A stretch of 64,000 nt of DNA from Vreelandella sp042466685 (GTDB lineage Bacteria > Pseudomonadota > Gammaproteobacteria > Pseudomonadales > Halomonadaceae), in contig NZ_CP170448.1 in NCBI RefSeq assembly GCF_042466685.1, positions 4,774,001 to 4,838,000 of the forward strand, read 5' to 3'. The position numbers and the translations under genes are program-made. Below the pieces are notes generated by a model. That model had not been told where the DNA came from and did no database searches. It saw only the letters and a program-made list of their open reading frames with translations. This document shows positions 24,491-33,277 of the stretch, piece by piece; position 1 is the stretch's first letter; each line of letters begins with the position of its first letter.

Positions 24491-26317
24491 TCACTCTACC
24501 GTTACGCTTTTGGCCAGGTTACGGGGCTGGTCTACATCGGTGCCTTTGAGCACTGCTACGTGGTAGCTCAATAGCTGTAGCGGCAGGGTATACAGCAGCG
24601 GTGCAAGCGCTTCGTGAACATGCGGCAGGGTCAATACGCGAACATCTTCCTGAGTATCGATACCCACGCTCTCATCGGCAAATACAAACAGCTGGCCCCC
24701 GCGAGCACGGACTTCCTGAAGGTTGGATTTTAGCTTTTCAAGCAAGTCATCGTTGGGGGCGACCGAGATCACCGGCATTTCGCTGTCCACCAGCGCCAGC
24801 GGGCCATGCTTTAACTCCCCGGCGGGATACGCCTCGGCATGGATATAGGAGATCTCTTTGAGCTTTAACGCCCCTTCCAGGGCAATCGGATAGTGAGCCC
24901 CACGCCCTAAAAACAAGGCGTGCTGTTTTTCCGCAAACGCCTGGGAAAGCGCTTCGATGTTGCCATCCAGCGCCAGCACCCGCTGACACACCTCGGGCAG
25001 CGTGCGCAGTGCCGCGATAATATCTGGGTAGTCGGCCTGGTCTTTAGCTTTACTGACCGAAAGCGTCAGCAGCATTAGCGCTATAAGCTGAGTGGTAAAG
25101 GCTTTAGTGGAGGCCACGCCAATTTCAGGGCCTGCGCGGGTCATTAGAGTAATATCAGACTCACGCACTAGCGAACTACCGGGCACGTTGCAGATCGCCA
25201 GCGAGCCAATGTAGTTGAGGGTTTTAGCAAAACGCAGCGCGGCCAGCGTATCGGCGGTTTCGCCGGACTGGGAGAGGGTGACAAACAGCGTACCGTCAGG
25301 CACCACTGGGTGGCGGTAGCGATACTCGGAGGCCACTTCGACCTGCACCGGCACTCCCGCGTAGCGCTCTAACCAGTAACGCGCCACCAGCCCCGCATGG
25401 TAGCTGGTGCCACAGGCAATGATATGGACGTGGCGAGTGCGCTGGAAAAGCGCCAGCGCATCCGGGCCAAAGCTCTCTACTAACACACTTTGAGCACTCA
25501 GCCGTCCCTCTAATGCTGCCTCAATCACCGCTGGCTGCTCGAAAATCTCCTTGAGCATATAGTGGCGGTACTCGCCCTTACTGGCCGCGCCATCGCCGTG
25601 CTCAAAGGTATGGATAGGACGCTCAACGTCGTTACCCTGGCGATCCACGATGCGAATGGCCCCTTGATCGCGAAGCTCAACCAGATCACCCTCTTCAAGG
25701 TAAATAAAGCGATCCGTCACCGGCAGCAATGCCAGTGGGTCAGAGGCTAAAAAGGCCTCATTAATACCTACACCGACCACCAGCGGGCTACCCTGGCGCG
25801 CGCCAACCACTACGCTCGGCTGTTGAGCACACATGACTCCCAGCGCGTAGGCACCGCCTAAGCGGTTAACGATCTGCTGGGTAGCATCAAACAGCGTTAG
25901 GCCGTCAGCCAGTTTTTCGGAGAGTAAGTGAGCAATCACTTCGGTATCAGTTTCAGAGCTAAAAACATAGCCACTGCGCTGCAAGCCTTCTTTTATCGGC
26001 TCGTAATTCTCAATAATACCGTTGTGCACCACGGCAACCTGATCACTGCTGTGATGCGGATGTGCATTGGCCTCAGAGGGTTTACCGTGGGTTGCCCAGC
26101 GGGTGTGGGCAATGCCCGAAAAACCCGGTAGTGAGGCAGTATCCAACCGTGCCGCAAGCGCTGCCACTTTACCAAGCGCTCGATGACGAGTTAATACACC
26201 CTCACTCAACACCGTCATACCGGCCGAATCGTAGCCGCGATACTCCAGGCGTTTTAGTCCTTCTAATAGAATTTCTTGGACGTTGCGCTGGGCAACGGCG
26301 GCCACAATGCCACACAT
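24491..26317 (-). CDS. glmS: Glutamine-fructose-6-phosphate aminotransferase
   Basis: The 608-residue enzyme starts MCGIVAAVAQ, with the N-terminal Cys nucleophile of the glutaminase half, followed by RLEYRGYDSAG and TRWATHGKPSE. Two SIS isomerase domains follow (IACGTSYHAGL, TLSQSGETADTLAAL, ALEGALKLKEISYIHAEAY), ending in AKSVTVE. It makes glucosamine-6-phosphate, the first step to UDP-GlcNAc for peptidoglycan and LPS. It lies downstream of glmU on the same strand. No glmS ribozyme was noticed. The ATG has AGGAGAG upstream. Confidence 0.98.
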   Translation of the reverse strand: MCGIVAAVAQRNVQEILLEGLKRLEYRGYDSAGMTVLSEGVLTRHRALGKVAALAARLDTASLPGFSGIAHTRWATHGKPSEANAHPHHSSDQVAVVHNGIIENYEPIKEGLQRSGYVFSSETDTEVIAHLLSEKLADGLTLFDATQQIVNRLGGAYALGVMCAQQPSVVVGARQGSPLVVGVGINEAFLASDPLALLPVTDRFIYLEEGDLVELRDQGAIRIVDRQGNDVERPIHTFEHGDGAASKGEYRHYMLKEIFEQPAVIEAALEGRLSAQSVLVESFGPDALALFQRTRHVHIIACGTSYHAGLVARYWLERYAGVPVQVEVASEYRYRHPVVPDGTLFVTLSQSGETADTLAALRFAKTLNYIGSLAICNVPGSSLVRESDITLMTRAGPEIGVASTKAFTTQLIALMLLTLSVSKAKDQADYPDIIAALRTLPEVCQRVLALDGNIEALSQAFAEKQHALFLGRGAHYPIALEGALKLKEISYIHAEAYPAGELKHGPLALVDSEMPVISVAPNDDLLEKLKSNLQEVRARGGQLFVFADESVGIDTQEDVRVLTLPHVHEALAPLLYTLPLQLLSYHVAVLKGTDVDQPRNLAKSVTVE

Positions 26318-26404
26318 AACGACTCTCCTGAGTTTTTACGAACCTATAAAACGCCTAAAACGGTATTACCCTGGCGGTGAGATAGGAATACGGCTTTTTA
26401 ATGA

Positions 26405-26467
26405 TTCTTAGCACTATGTTTTTTTAGAGCTATGTTTTTTAAAAGCTATGTTTTTAGAGCTATGGCT
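26405..26467. repeat. Short tandem repeats between glmU and glmS
   Basis: Units of the form AGAGCTATGTTTTTT occur four times with irregular spacing of 15-18 bases between about 26410 and 26465, overlapping the glmU stop. The region has an AGAGC-CATA-GCTCT hairpin with a following A/T-rich tract on the minus strand, which may act as an attenuator between the two genes. Confidence 0.5.
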
Positions 26468-27830
26468 CTATACGTTTGCTGGGGCGCAGCCAGTCAATTT
26501 TTTCTAACTGGCGGCCACGGGTGACGGCCAAGGCGTAGTCGGTGACATCTTTGGCAATCGTGGATCCCGCGCCAATGGTGGCACCTTTGCCTACCGAAAC
26601 AGGCGCGACCAAAGCAGTGTTAGAACCGATAAAGGCATTATCGCCAATGTCAGTATGGTGCTTATTCGCCCCGTCGTAATTACAGGTAATGGTGCCTGCT
26701 CCCACATTCACGTCACGTCCTAAGCGAGCATCACCAACGTAGCTTAGGTGATTGATTTTGCTACCTTCACCCACGTCGGCATTTTTGGTTTCAACAAAAT
26801 TGCCGACCTTGGCTTTTACCGCCATGCGCGTACCGGGGCGTAGCCGCGCAAAGGGTCCGATCTGATTTAGGCCCGCTGCCACGGTGCCGTCTATCACGCT
26901 GTGGGTATCTATCGCGCTTTGCGCACCAATGGTGCTATTTTTAATCACGCAGTAAGGGCCAACCCGCACGCCTTCACCTAGCTCAACCTCGCCTTCAAAT
27001 ACGCAGCCCACATCAATAAACACATCGTGTCCACAGGTTAAACGCCCACGTACATCAAGCCGTTCGGGGTCGGCGAGGGCTACCCCCTGAGCCATTAACT
27101 TATCAGCCAACTGGCGTTGATAAACGCGCTCCAAGCGGGCCATTTGTGCTCTGTTGTTAACGCCTTCCACTTCCACGGCGGTAGCCGGTTGGGCGGTGCA
27201 TACCTTGATGCCTTCGGCTGCGGCCAGGGCTATCACATCGGTCAGGTAGTACTCACCCTGGGCATTATTGTCTGAGAGCTGTGGCAACCAGCGTTTAAGC
27301 TGTGCGCTGGTCATGGCCATGATGCCAGTATTGCATTCAGTGATGTCGAGTTGAGCACGACTGGCATCTTTTTGTTCGACAATCGCCACCGCATCGCCTG
27401 CATCATTACGCTCAATACGCCCATAACCAGTGGGGTCGTCTAGCGTTACCGTCAACAGCCCCATGTGTTGTTCATCCACATAGGCTAACAGTTCACTGAG
27501 GGAGTCCCGCTGCAGCAGCGGCACATCGCCGTACAGAACTAGCACCTTGCCACTGCCCAACCGTTCAAGCGCTTGAGACACCGCATGCCCAGTGCCCTTC
27601 TGCTCGGCCTGCACGGCAAACGTTACGGGCTGCTCTGCCAGCGCTTCGCGAAGCTGGTCAGCGCCATGGCCAATCACCACATGGGTGCGATCCGGTTGCA
27701 ACCCAGAGGCTGTCTCCAGCACATGCTGAACCATGGGCTTACCCGCCAGGGTGTGAAGCACTTTAGGTATTTGTGAGTGCATCCGCGTGCCTTTTCCCGC
27801 AGCGAGAATGACAATATCCAGTTCTTGCAT
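26460..27830 (-). CDS. glmU: Bifunctional GlcNAc-1-phosphate uridyltransferase / GlcN-1-P acetyltransferase
   Basis: The protein is about 456 residues, beginning MQELDIVILAAGKGTRMHSQ at ATG 27830 after AGGTGA. The N-terminal half is the pyrophosphorylase (LAAGKGTRM, VLVLYGDVPLL, ECNTGIMA). The C-terminal half is a left-handed beta-helix with the typical hexapeptides (VGPYCVIKNS, GNFVETKNADVG, HLSYVGDARLG, GAGTITCNYDGANKH). It performs the last two steps of UDP-GlcNAc synthesis. The gene follows apbE with a 1-base gap. A GTG nine bases upstream overlaps the apbE stop and is less likely. Confidence 0.97.
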   Translation of the reverse strand: MQELDIVILAAGKGTRMHSQIPKVLHTLAGKPMVQHVLETASGLQPDRTHVVIGHGADQLREALAEQPVTFAVQAEQKGTGHAVSQALERLGSGKVLVLYGDVPLLQRDSLSELLAYVDEQHMGLLTVTLDDPTGYGRIERNDAGDAVAIVEQKDASRAQLDITECNTGIMAMTSAQLKRWLPQLSDNNAQGEYYLTDVIALAAAEGIKVCTAQPATAVEVEGVNNRAQMARLERVYQRQLADKLMAQGVALADPERLDVRGRLTCGHDVFIDVGCVFEGEVELGEGVRVGPYCVIKNSTIGAQSAIDTHSVIDGTVAAGLNQIGPFARLRPGTRMAVKAKVGNFVETKNADVGEGSKINHLSYVGDARLGRDVNVGAGTITCNYDGANKHHTDIGDNAFIGSNTALVAPVSVGKGATIGAGSTIAKDVTDYALAVTRGRQLEKIDWLRPSKRIEP

Positions 27831-27831
27831 G

Positions 27832-29001
27832 TTATTCACCTGTTACCGGTTGGTCGTCGGAGGTGGTAGCTGTTAATGGAGCAACTGAAAATTGCTCTAT
27901 GCCCAGCTCATCGACCAACGTTTCACCGAAGTAGTTAACAAATTCAGGGCTGGCAATACTACGCCACTGCTCGTCATCCCGAACCAACATCAGTACCTTC
28001 AGATTATTTTCAATCGCCATCTGCATAGCGTCCTGTTCGCCTACCACCAGTAGCGCAGTCGCCCAGGCATCCGCCCAGGCATTGGAAGGATGGAATACCG
28101 ACACCGATGCAAGCTGATGAGTCACTGGCCGCCCCGTACGCGGATCAATAGTGTGCGAGAAACGCTGGCCGTCGACTTCAAAATAGTTGCGGTAATCACC
28201 CGAGGTGGCCACTGACATACTCTCTAGTGGAATAATATGCTGGGCTCGCTGCTGACCATCCTCGGGTACCTCAATGCCAATTCGCCAAGGCGTCTGTTCG
28301 TCTTCATCACGCACCCCACGTGCAATCAGATCACCGCCTAAATTAACCAAGTAGTGCTCTATACCCTGCTGATTCAGGTATGCGGCTACCCGGTCGGTAG
28401 CATGGCCTTTCGCGACGCCAGACAGGTCGACAAATACATCGCGAGTACGCCGTGCCTGCATATTTTGCGTATCGACCTCCACTGCATCAAACCCTACCTG
28501 GGCAAGCTGCTCGGCCAGGACATCATCAGCGGGCACCTCTTCAGGCCTTGCGCCAGGGCCAAAGCTCCAAAGATTAACCAGGTCGCCTACAGTAATATCA
28601 AAAGCACCATGGCTGGCTTCAGCCACTGACTGACTGATCGCCAACACCTCAATCAGCTCATTAGAGAGCGGCTGCCACTCCTCCAACGGGGCCTCGTTAA
28701 ACGCGATCAGTTCAGAGTCATCCCGGTAGGTGGACATCGACTGATCAACGCTCTCCAGCTCTGCTTTGAAACCCTCTTCCAGCTCAAGGGATTCGCCTTG
28801 AGTGAGCGGATCCATAATGGTCACCTGATAGAAGGTGCCAAAAATATTGCCTTCAAAGCGTACCGGAGGCTCCAGCGGCCGATCACTCTCTGAGCAACCG
28901 GCCACACTGACCACTAAGCCCAACAGAAGGCCCATCACGGTCACTGCACGTCGCCACCTTGTACTGCGTTCAGCACACAATTCCTGTTTAATTTTTTTCA
29001 T
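27832..29001 (-). CDS. apbE: FAD:protein FMN transferase ApbE (lipoprotein)
   Basis: The precursor has about 389 residues and starts MKKIKQEL at ATG 29001. A signal segment ends in the lipobox VSVAGC, so it is an inner-membrane lipoprotein facing the periplasm. Conserved blocks are FGTFYQVTI, MSTYRDDSEL, VDLSGVAKGHATDRVA, the NLGGDLIARG motif and IDPRTGRPV. ApbE transfers FMN from FAD to threonines in Rnf/Nqr and related flavoproteins using Mg2+. An upstream ORF extension to 29199 would contain tandem repeats and the end of uppP, so it is rejected. The gene is in a group with uppP upstream and glmU downstream. Confidence 0.92.
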   Translation of the reverse strand: MKKIKQELCAERSTRWRRAVTVMGLLLGLVVSVAGCSESDRPLEPPVRFEGNIFGTFYQVTIMDPLTQGESLELEEGFKAELESVDQSMSTYRDDSELIAFNEAPLEEWQPLSNELIEVLAISQSVAEASHGAFDITVGDLVNLWSFGPGARPEEVPADDVLAEQLAQVGFDAVEVDTQNMQARRTRDVFVDLSGVAKGHATDRVAAYLNQQGIEHYLVNLGGDLIARGVRDEDEQTPWRIGIEVPEDGQQRAQHIIPLESMSVATSGDYRNYFEVDGQRFSHTIDPRTGRPVTHQLASVSVFHPSNAWADAWATALLVVGEQDAMQMAIENNLKVLMLVRDDEQWRSIASPEFVNYFGETLVDELGIEQFSVAPLTATTSDDQPVTGE

Positions 29002-29002
29002 C

Positions 29003-29053
29003 GTTGCCTTGCCTAAAAATGAAGCACTTAAAAATGACGCACTTAAAAATGAA
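29003..29053. repeat. Three 15-bp tandem repeats between uppP and apbE
   Basis: The unit CACTTAAAAATGA (with preceding G/C variation) occurs about three times with a 15-bp period across 29009-29053. The last unit overlaps the uppP stop. Function is unknown; slipped replication is the likely origin. Confidence 0.5.
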
Positions 29054-29843
29054 AGAACCACAGCAGCCAGGCGCCGAACAGCACGCGGTAAATCACAAAG
29101 GGCTGCATTCCCAATTTTTTTATAATTACCAGGAAGTAGTGAATGCACAAGTAAGCGCTTACTCCTGATAGTAGCGTACCCACTAGCATGGCGACCCAAT
29201 CGATAGACTGCGGCGCATTAACAAGACCGATGGCTTCCAAACCACCGGCCAACACAATCACCGGAATCGACAGTAAGAAAGAGAAACGCGCAGCGCCCTC
29301 ACGGCTCATACCCACCATTAGCGCCGCGGTAATGGTAATCCCCGAGCGCGACGTGCCGGGGATCAGCGCCAACGCTTGAGCGCCGCCAATAATCAGTACA
29401 TCCCTTAAACGCAGCTGATACTCGCTTCGCGTACCCTGCTTACGCCAGTCGGCATACCCCAACAATAGACCGAAACCAATTAAACTGACGCCGATAATCA
29501 GCGTAGAGCGCATATAGTGAGAAATAACATCGTGCAGCAGTAAACCAATAATACCCACTGGGATAGTGGCCAATGTCACCCAGAAGGCGAGCCGCGCATC
29601 CTCGTTGACGCCCTTCCCCCCGATGGCGGCCAGGCTGCTGGTGATCATTTGCCAGATTTCGTGCCTGAAATAGATGATGACCGCGGAGAGACTGCCTAAA
29701 TGTAGTGCCACATCAAAGGCTAAGCCTTGGTCTTGCCAATCTGTCAGAACAGGCACCAAAATCAGGTGGGCAGAGCTTGAAACGGGTAAAAATTCTGAAA
29801 TGCCCTGAACAATCGCTAACACCACCACCTGGAGCCAATCCAT
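29043..29843 (-). CDS. uppP: Undecaprenyl-diphosphatase UppP
   Basis: The 266-residue membrane protein starts MDWLQVVVLA at ATG 29843. It has the N-terminal catalytic motif QGISEFLPVSSSAHLIL and the second motif LIPGTSRSGITI, which form the BacA-type active site. About eight hydrophobic segments are visible. It dephosphorylates undecaprenyl pyrophosphate in the inner membrane to recycle the lipid carrier of peptidoglycan synthesis. ATG 29843 follows AGGA 8 bases upstream. The ORF extends further upstream without a good start. It precedes apbE and glmU, so envelope genes are grouped here. Confidence 0.96.
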   Translation of the reverse strand: MDWLQVVVLAIVQGISEFLPVSSSAHLILVPVLTDWQDQGLAFDVALHLGSLSAVIIYFRHEIWQMITSSLAAIGGKGVNEDARLAFWVTLATIPVGIIGLLLHDVISHYMRSTLIIGVSLIGFGLLLGYADWRKQGTRSEYQLRLRDVLIIGGAQALALIPGTSRSGITITAALMVGMSREGAARFSFLLSIPVIVLAGGLEAIGLVNAPQSIDWVAMLVGTLLSGVSAYLCIHYFLVIIKKLGMQPFVIYRVLFGAWLLWFFHF

Positions 29844-30075
29844 AAAAAAATCCTGTGTATAAAAACAATTTGATGGTTTGCAATGGCGCTTAAGGATACA
29901 CATCCGCTAATTCATTGTCCGCCACTGCTTTTGCTTGCACGCTTTTACTGACACTATCCGCCACTGGCACTCAAAAATGCCGTTTCACAGCTTGAACGCA
30001 GTGGAGGCTATAGAGGATATAAGGAGTGCGCTACAATAGGCATCTATTGAATGCGTGCGTCCTTGCAAGGTACCC

Positions 30076-31269
30076 ATGACTCAGACCATCGAAACGCCAG
30101 TGGTTCACGACCAAGCGCAACTTAGCCAGGAAGCCAAACGCGTCACCTATATAGGTGCATGGTTGGATGGCCTGTTGAGCATCGTCAAAGTCACCATCGG
30201 TTTTATGGTCGGTTCAGCGGCGTTGATCGCCGATGGCATTCACTCCTTGTCTGATTTAGTCACCGACGGCTTTGTTCTTGCGGCCATTCATTATGGGCGC
30301 CAGGAACCCGATAAAGACCACCACTACGGTCACGGTCGAATTGAAACCCTGACGACGCTGCTACTGGGAAGCGTGCTGATTTTCGTGGCAGGCGCGATTG
30401 CCTGGTCGAGCCTGGATCGCCTGTTTAGCGGTACCGACGTTAACGCCCCAGGCGCGCTGGCAATCGTGATTACCGTCATCGCGCTGTTTAGCAAAGAGTG
30501 GATTTTTCGCTACACCATGCGGGTCGCCAAACGGGTAAAGTCTAAGTTACTCGAGGCCAATGCCTGGCACTCCCGCAGCGATGCGCTCTCCACCGCCGTA
30601 GTGCTGGTGGCACTGGTAGGTGCCCAGTTCGGTTTAGGCTGGCTGGATGCTGTGGCTGCTATCATCGTAGGTTTATTAGTCGGCAAGGTAGGTTTGGACT
30701 TACTGTGGGAGTCTGCTCGCGAGCTAGTCGATACCGCTCTGCCGGAAGATGTCCAGGATCAAATGCATGACGTTGCATGCAGCGTACCCGGTGTAGATAG
30801 CGTCCACGACCTGCGTACCCGCCAATCGGCTGGCTGGGTAATGGTTGATTTGCATGTGGTGGTGGGGCCAAAAATTACCGTCTCGGAAGCCCACGAAATC
30901 GGCAACGAAGTGAGCCGCCGCCTACGCCATGAATTCCCCGCACTGACCGATGTGATCTTTCACGTTGACCCTGAAGACGACGCTGGCGCAGGTGATCCCA
31001 GCCGCCTGCCCGGCCTACCGCTGCGACCAGAAGTTGAAGCTGCCCTGGATGCCCGCTGGTACAAGCATCCGGTATGGCGAACGCTGAACGAACTTCAGTT
31101 GCACTACTTGGATGACAAGGTCTCCGTATCGCTCATCATTGATGACGCCGTGCATCAGCCGCCCCAGTGTCTCGCCAGCCAGCTAAAAGCGCTGGCGAGC
31201 GATATCGAATGGCTTGGCCACGTAGAGGTGCTGTTTATTACCCGCGCAGCAAGCAGCTCAATGCGTTAG
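30076..31269 (+). CDS. Cation diffusion facilitator family metal exporter
   Basis: The 397-residue protein starts MTQTIETPVV at ATG 30076 after CAAGG. Six TM helices are likely within residues 20-210. The metal site motifs are IADGIHSLSDLVTD in TM2 and NAWHSRSDALST in TM5, both with H-x3-D or equivalents, typical of Zn/Cd or related exporters. The C-terminal cytoplasmic part is longer than usual (about 190 residues) and has two possible metal-sensing domains: VDSVHDLRTRQSAGWVMVDLHV, and a second ending near LHYLDDKVSVSLIID. It exports divalent metal using proton exchange. The substrate metal is not fixed by sequence. It is convergent with mgtE with only 14 bp between. Confidence 0.9.
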   Translation: MTQTIETPVVHDQAQLSQEAKRVTYIGAWLDGLLSIVKVTIGFMVGSAALIADGIHSLSDLVTDGFVLAAIHYGRQEPDKDHHYGHGRIETLTTLLLGSVLIFVAGAIAWSSLDRLFSGTDVNAPGALAIVITVIALFSKEWIFRYTMRVAKRVKSKLLEANAWHSRSDALSTAVVLVALVGAQFGLGWLDAVAAIIVGLLVGKVGLDLLWESARELVDTALPEDVQDQMHDVACSVPGVDSVHDLRTRQSAGWVMVDLHVVVGPKITVSEAHEIGNEVSRRLRHEFPALTDVIFHVDPEDDAGAGDPSRLPGLPLRPEVEAALDARWYKHPVWRTLNELQLHYLDDKVSVSLIIDDAVHQPPQCLASQLKALASDIEWLGHVEVLFITRAASSSMR

Positions 31270-31283
31270 GTTTAACCGCCTGT

Positions 31284-32666
31284 TTACAGACCGGATAGCA
31301 TGAGGGTGGCAATACTGAAGTAGATCACTACCCCAGAGGCATCAATCAGCGTGGTCACCAGCGGTGCCGACGCGGTTGCCGGGTCGACCTTAAAACGCTC
31401 GAGTACAAAGGGTAGGCACATGCCCAACAGGCTACCAAACAGCACGATAGTGACCATACTCAAGGCGACTACCATCGCTAGCGCCTCGCCGCCACGCATG
31501 ATCCCAATAGGCGTTACCGCAATCGCCATGGTAATACCCAGCGAGCCTGCCACGAGTAGCTCACGGCCAAGTAGTTTCCCCCAGTCTTTAACACCCACGT
31601 CACCGGTCGCCATACCGCGCACCATGAGCGTGGCTGCCTGTGCACCGGCATTACCGCCACTGCCGATTAGCAGCGGTAAAAAGAACACCAGTGCCACCTG
31701 AGCGGCAATGGTATCTTCAAAGTAGGCGATCCCGGCGCCCGAGAACAGGTTGGCAAAGACCAGCAGTACCAGCCAAAACACCCGCTTACGGTATAGGCTC
31801 CAGAGCTTCACGCGGCTTACGCCATCTTCCAGTTGGCCGATCGACATCCCTTTGTGAAAATCTTCGGTGGCCTCGGACTCGGCTACGTCCATGGCGTCAT
31901 CGTGGGTCACGATGCCGACCATACGGTCATCCGCATCAATCACCGGTAGCGCTAACAGGTCGTACTTCGCCACAATTCGGGCGACATCCTCCTGAGCACT
32001 ATCGACCCGGGTGCTGATGACATCTTTGATCATGATGTCATCAACAATGGCACCGGGGCGTGCCACCATAAGCTGACGCAGCGACATGGTACCGATCAAT
32101 TGCCCGTCGCTATCAAGAATATACAGCTGGTAGACCGTTTCCGCATCGGGCGCCGTCTGGCGTACCCGCATCATCGCTTGTGACACCGTCATGCCACTGG
32201 CTATGGAGACATAGTCAGAGGTCATGATGGCGCCAGCGGTGCCCTCTTCGTAGCTGGCAAGCCGCTTTAGATCTTCACGCTCGCGATGCGCCATGCGACG
32301 CAGCAGTGCTTCGCGGCGGTCTTCACTGAGCAGATTAAACAGGTCGGCACGTTCGTCCGAGCCCATCTCTTCCAGCAGCTTGAGCACCTGGCTATCATCC
32401 AGTTTTCCAACTACCTCAAGCTGACTCTCGCCTGGGAGATAGCCCAATACGTTAGCGGCACGCTCAGCAGAGAGAATATCCAGCAGCGAGAGCGCCGCAG
32501 GCAGCTCTTCGTCGTCCTCAATCATCTCTTCGAGGATTTCGCCAATATCCGCAGAGCGGGTTTCGGCCAAACGCAAGGAGAGCAACGTTTTACTCGGTAC
32601 TTCCTTGGCCAACTCGTCGAGCAGCTCGGCTTTTAATTCCTGTAGGCTTTCATCATTCAGTGCCAT
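31284..32666 (-). CDS. mgtE: Magnesium transporter MgtE
   Basis: The 460-residue protein starts MALNDESL at ATG 32666 after AGGGGAGAGC. Order of domains: a helical MgtE N domain of about 130 residues rich in Glu and Leu, two CBS domains (VSIASGMTVSQAMM and LIGTMSLRQLM, then VARIVAKYDLLALPVIDA and MVGIVTHDDAMDVAE), and a membrane domain with five helices including LPLLIGSGGNAGAQAATLMVRG. MgtE is a Mg2+-selective channel gated by cytoplasmic Mg2+ through the CBS and N domains. Identification is clear. It is convergent with the CDF gene. Confidence 0.95.
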   Translation of the reverse strand: MALNDESLQELKAELLDELAKEVPSKTLLSLRLAETRSADIGEILEEMIEDDEELPAALSLLDILSAERAANVLGYLPGESQLEVVGKLDDSQVLKLLEEMGSDERADLFNLLSEDRREALLRRMAHREREDLKRLASYEEGTAGAIMTSDYVSIASGMTVSQAMMRVRQTAPDAETVYQLYILDSDGQLIGTMSLRQLMVARPGAIVDDIMIKDVISTRVDSAQEDVARIVAKYDLLALPVIDADDRMVGIVTHDDAMDVAESEATEDFHKGMSIGQLEDGVSRVKLWSLYRKRVFWLVLLVFANLFSGAGIAYFEDTIAAQVALVFFLPLLIGSGGNAGAQAATLMVRGMATGDVGVKDWGKLLGRELLVAGSLGITMAIAVTPIGIMRGGEALAMVVALSMVTIVLFGSLLGMCLPFVLERFKVDPATASAPLVTTLIDASGVVIYFSIATLMLSGL

Positions 32667-32762
32667 AGCTCTCCCCTTCACGCAAACTGACGTCGTACTG
32701 CCGACTTAATTCTACCTACTAACAAATTCCATATACTTACTTATCATACTGACAAACAAAAA

Positions 32763-32800
32763 AACGCCCCTTAAACCCTGGTACGGGTCTAAGGGGCGTT
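32763..32800 (-). terminator. Terminator of the atp operon
   Basis: An 11-bp outer stem (AACGCCCCTTA, 32763-32773 with 32790-32800) plus an inner ACCC/GGGT arm is followed on the minus strand by a run of seven T. It lies 25 bp after atpC. Confidence 0.9.
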
Positions 32801-32824
32801 GGACACACGCCAAATGCGTGGTTG

Positions 32825-33253
32825 TTAGCCTTTACCCGCCTTTTTACGCAGTTGCTGAATCGTTCGCAGCTGTGCAACGGCTTCGGCAAGTTCAGCGGCA
32901 GCCCGAGTATAATCGAGCTCCGATGACTTCTCATTAAAGGCTTTCAGCGCCTGCTGACGCGCTTCTTCTGCAGCAGCTTCATTAAGGTCACTGGCACGCG
33001 ATGCGGCGTCGGCTAGTATCGTCACCACATCCGGCTGGACTTCCATGAATCCGCCTGAGACAAAGAAGTTCTCTTCCTTGCCATCATCATGAATCACGCG
33101 AACCGGCCCCGGCTGAAGCTCGGTCAGCAGCGGAGCGTGACCGGGTAGAATACCCAGGTCACCCATCATCCCGGAAGCAATCACCTGCTCAACGGTACCT
33201 GAGAAAATGGATGCTTCAGCGCTGACGATATTGCAAGTAAAGCTATTCGCCAT
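32825..33253 (-). CDS. atpC: F1 ATP synthase epsilon subunit
   Basis: The 142-residue subunit begins with CNIVSAEASIFSG and has the beta-sandwich motif PGHAPLLTELQPGPVRV. Its C-terminal helices (EARQQALKAF, then RAAAELAEAVAQLRTIQQL) can inhibit the rotor. It is last in the atp operon, 24 bp after atpD, and is followed by a strong terminator. Confidence 0.97.
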   Translation of the reverse strand: MANSFTCNIVSAEASIFSGTVEQVIASGMMGDLGILPGHAPLLTELQPGPVRVIHDDGKEENFFVSGGFMEVQPDVVTILADAASRASDLNEAAAEEARQQALKAFNEKSSELDYTRAAAELAEAVAQLRTIQQLRKKAGKG

Positions 33254-33277
33254 AGCGAATCCCCCTAATGGACGGGA

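Noticed and set aside
29001..29199. Longer apbE starting at 29199
   Set aside because: The extension covers the tandem repeats and the end of uppP, and the lipoprotein signal starts at the ATG at 29001.
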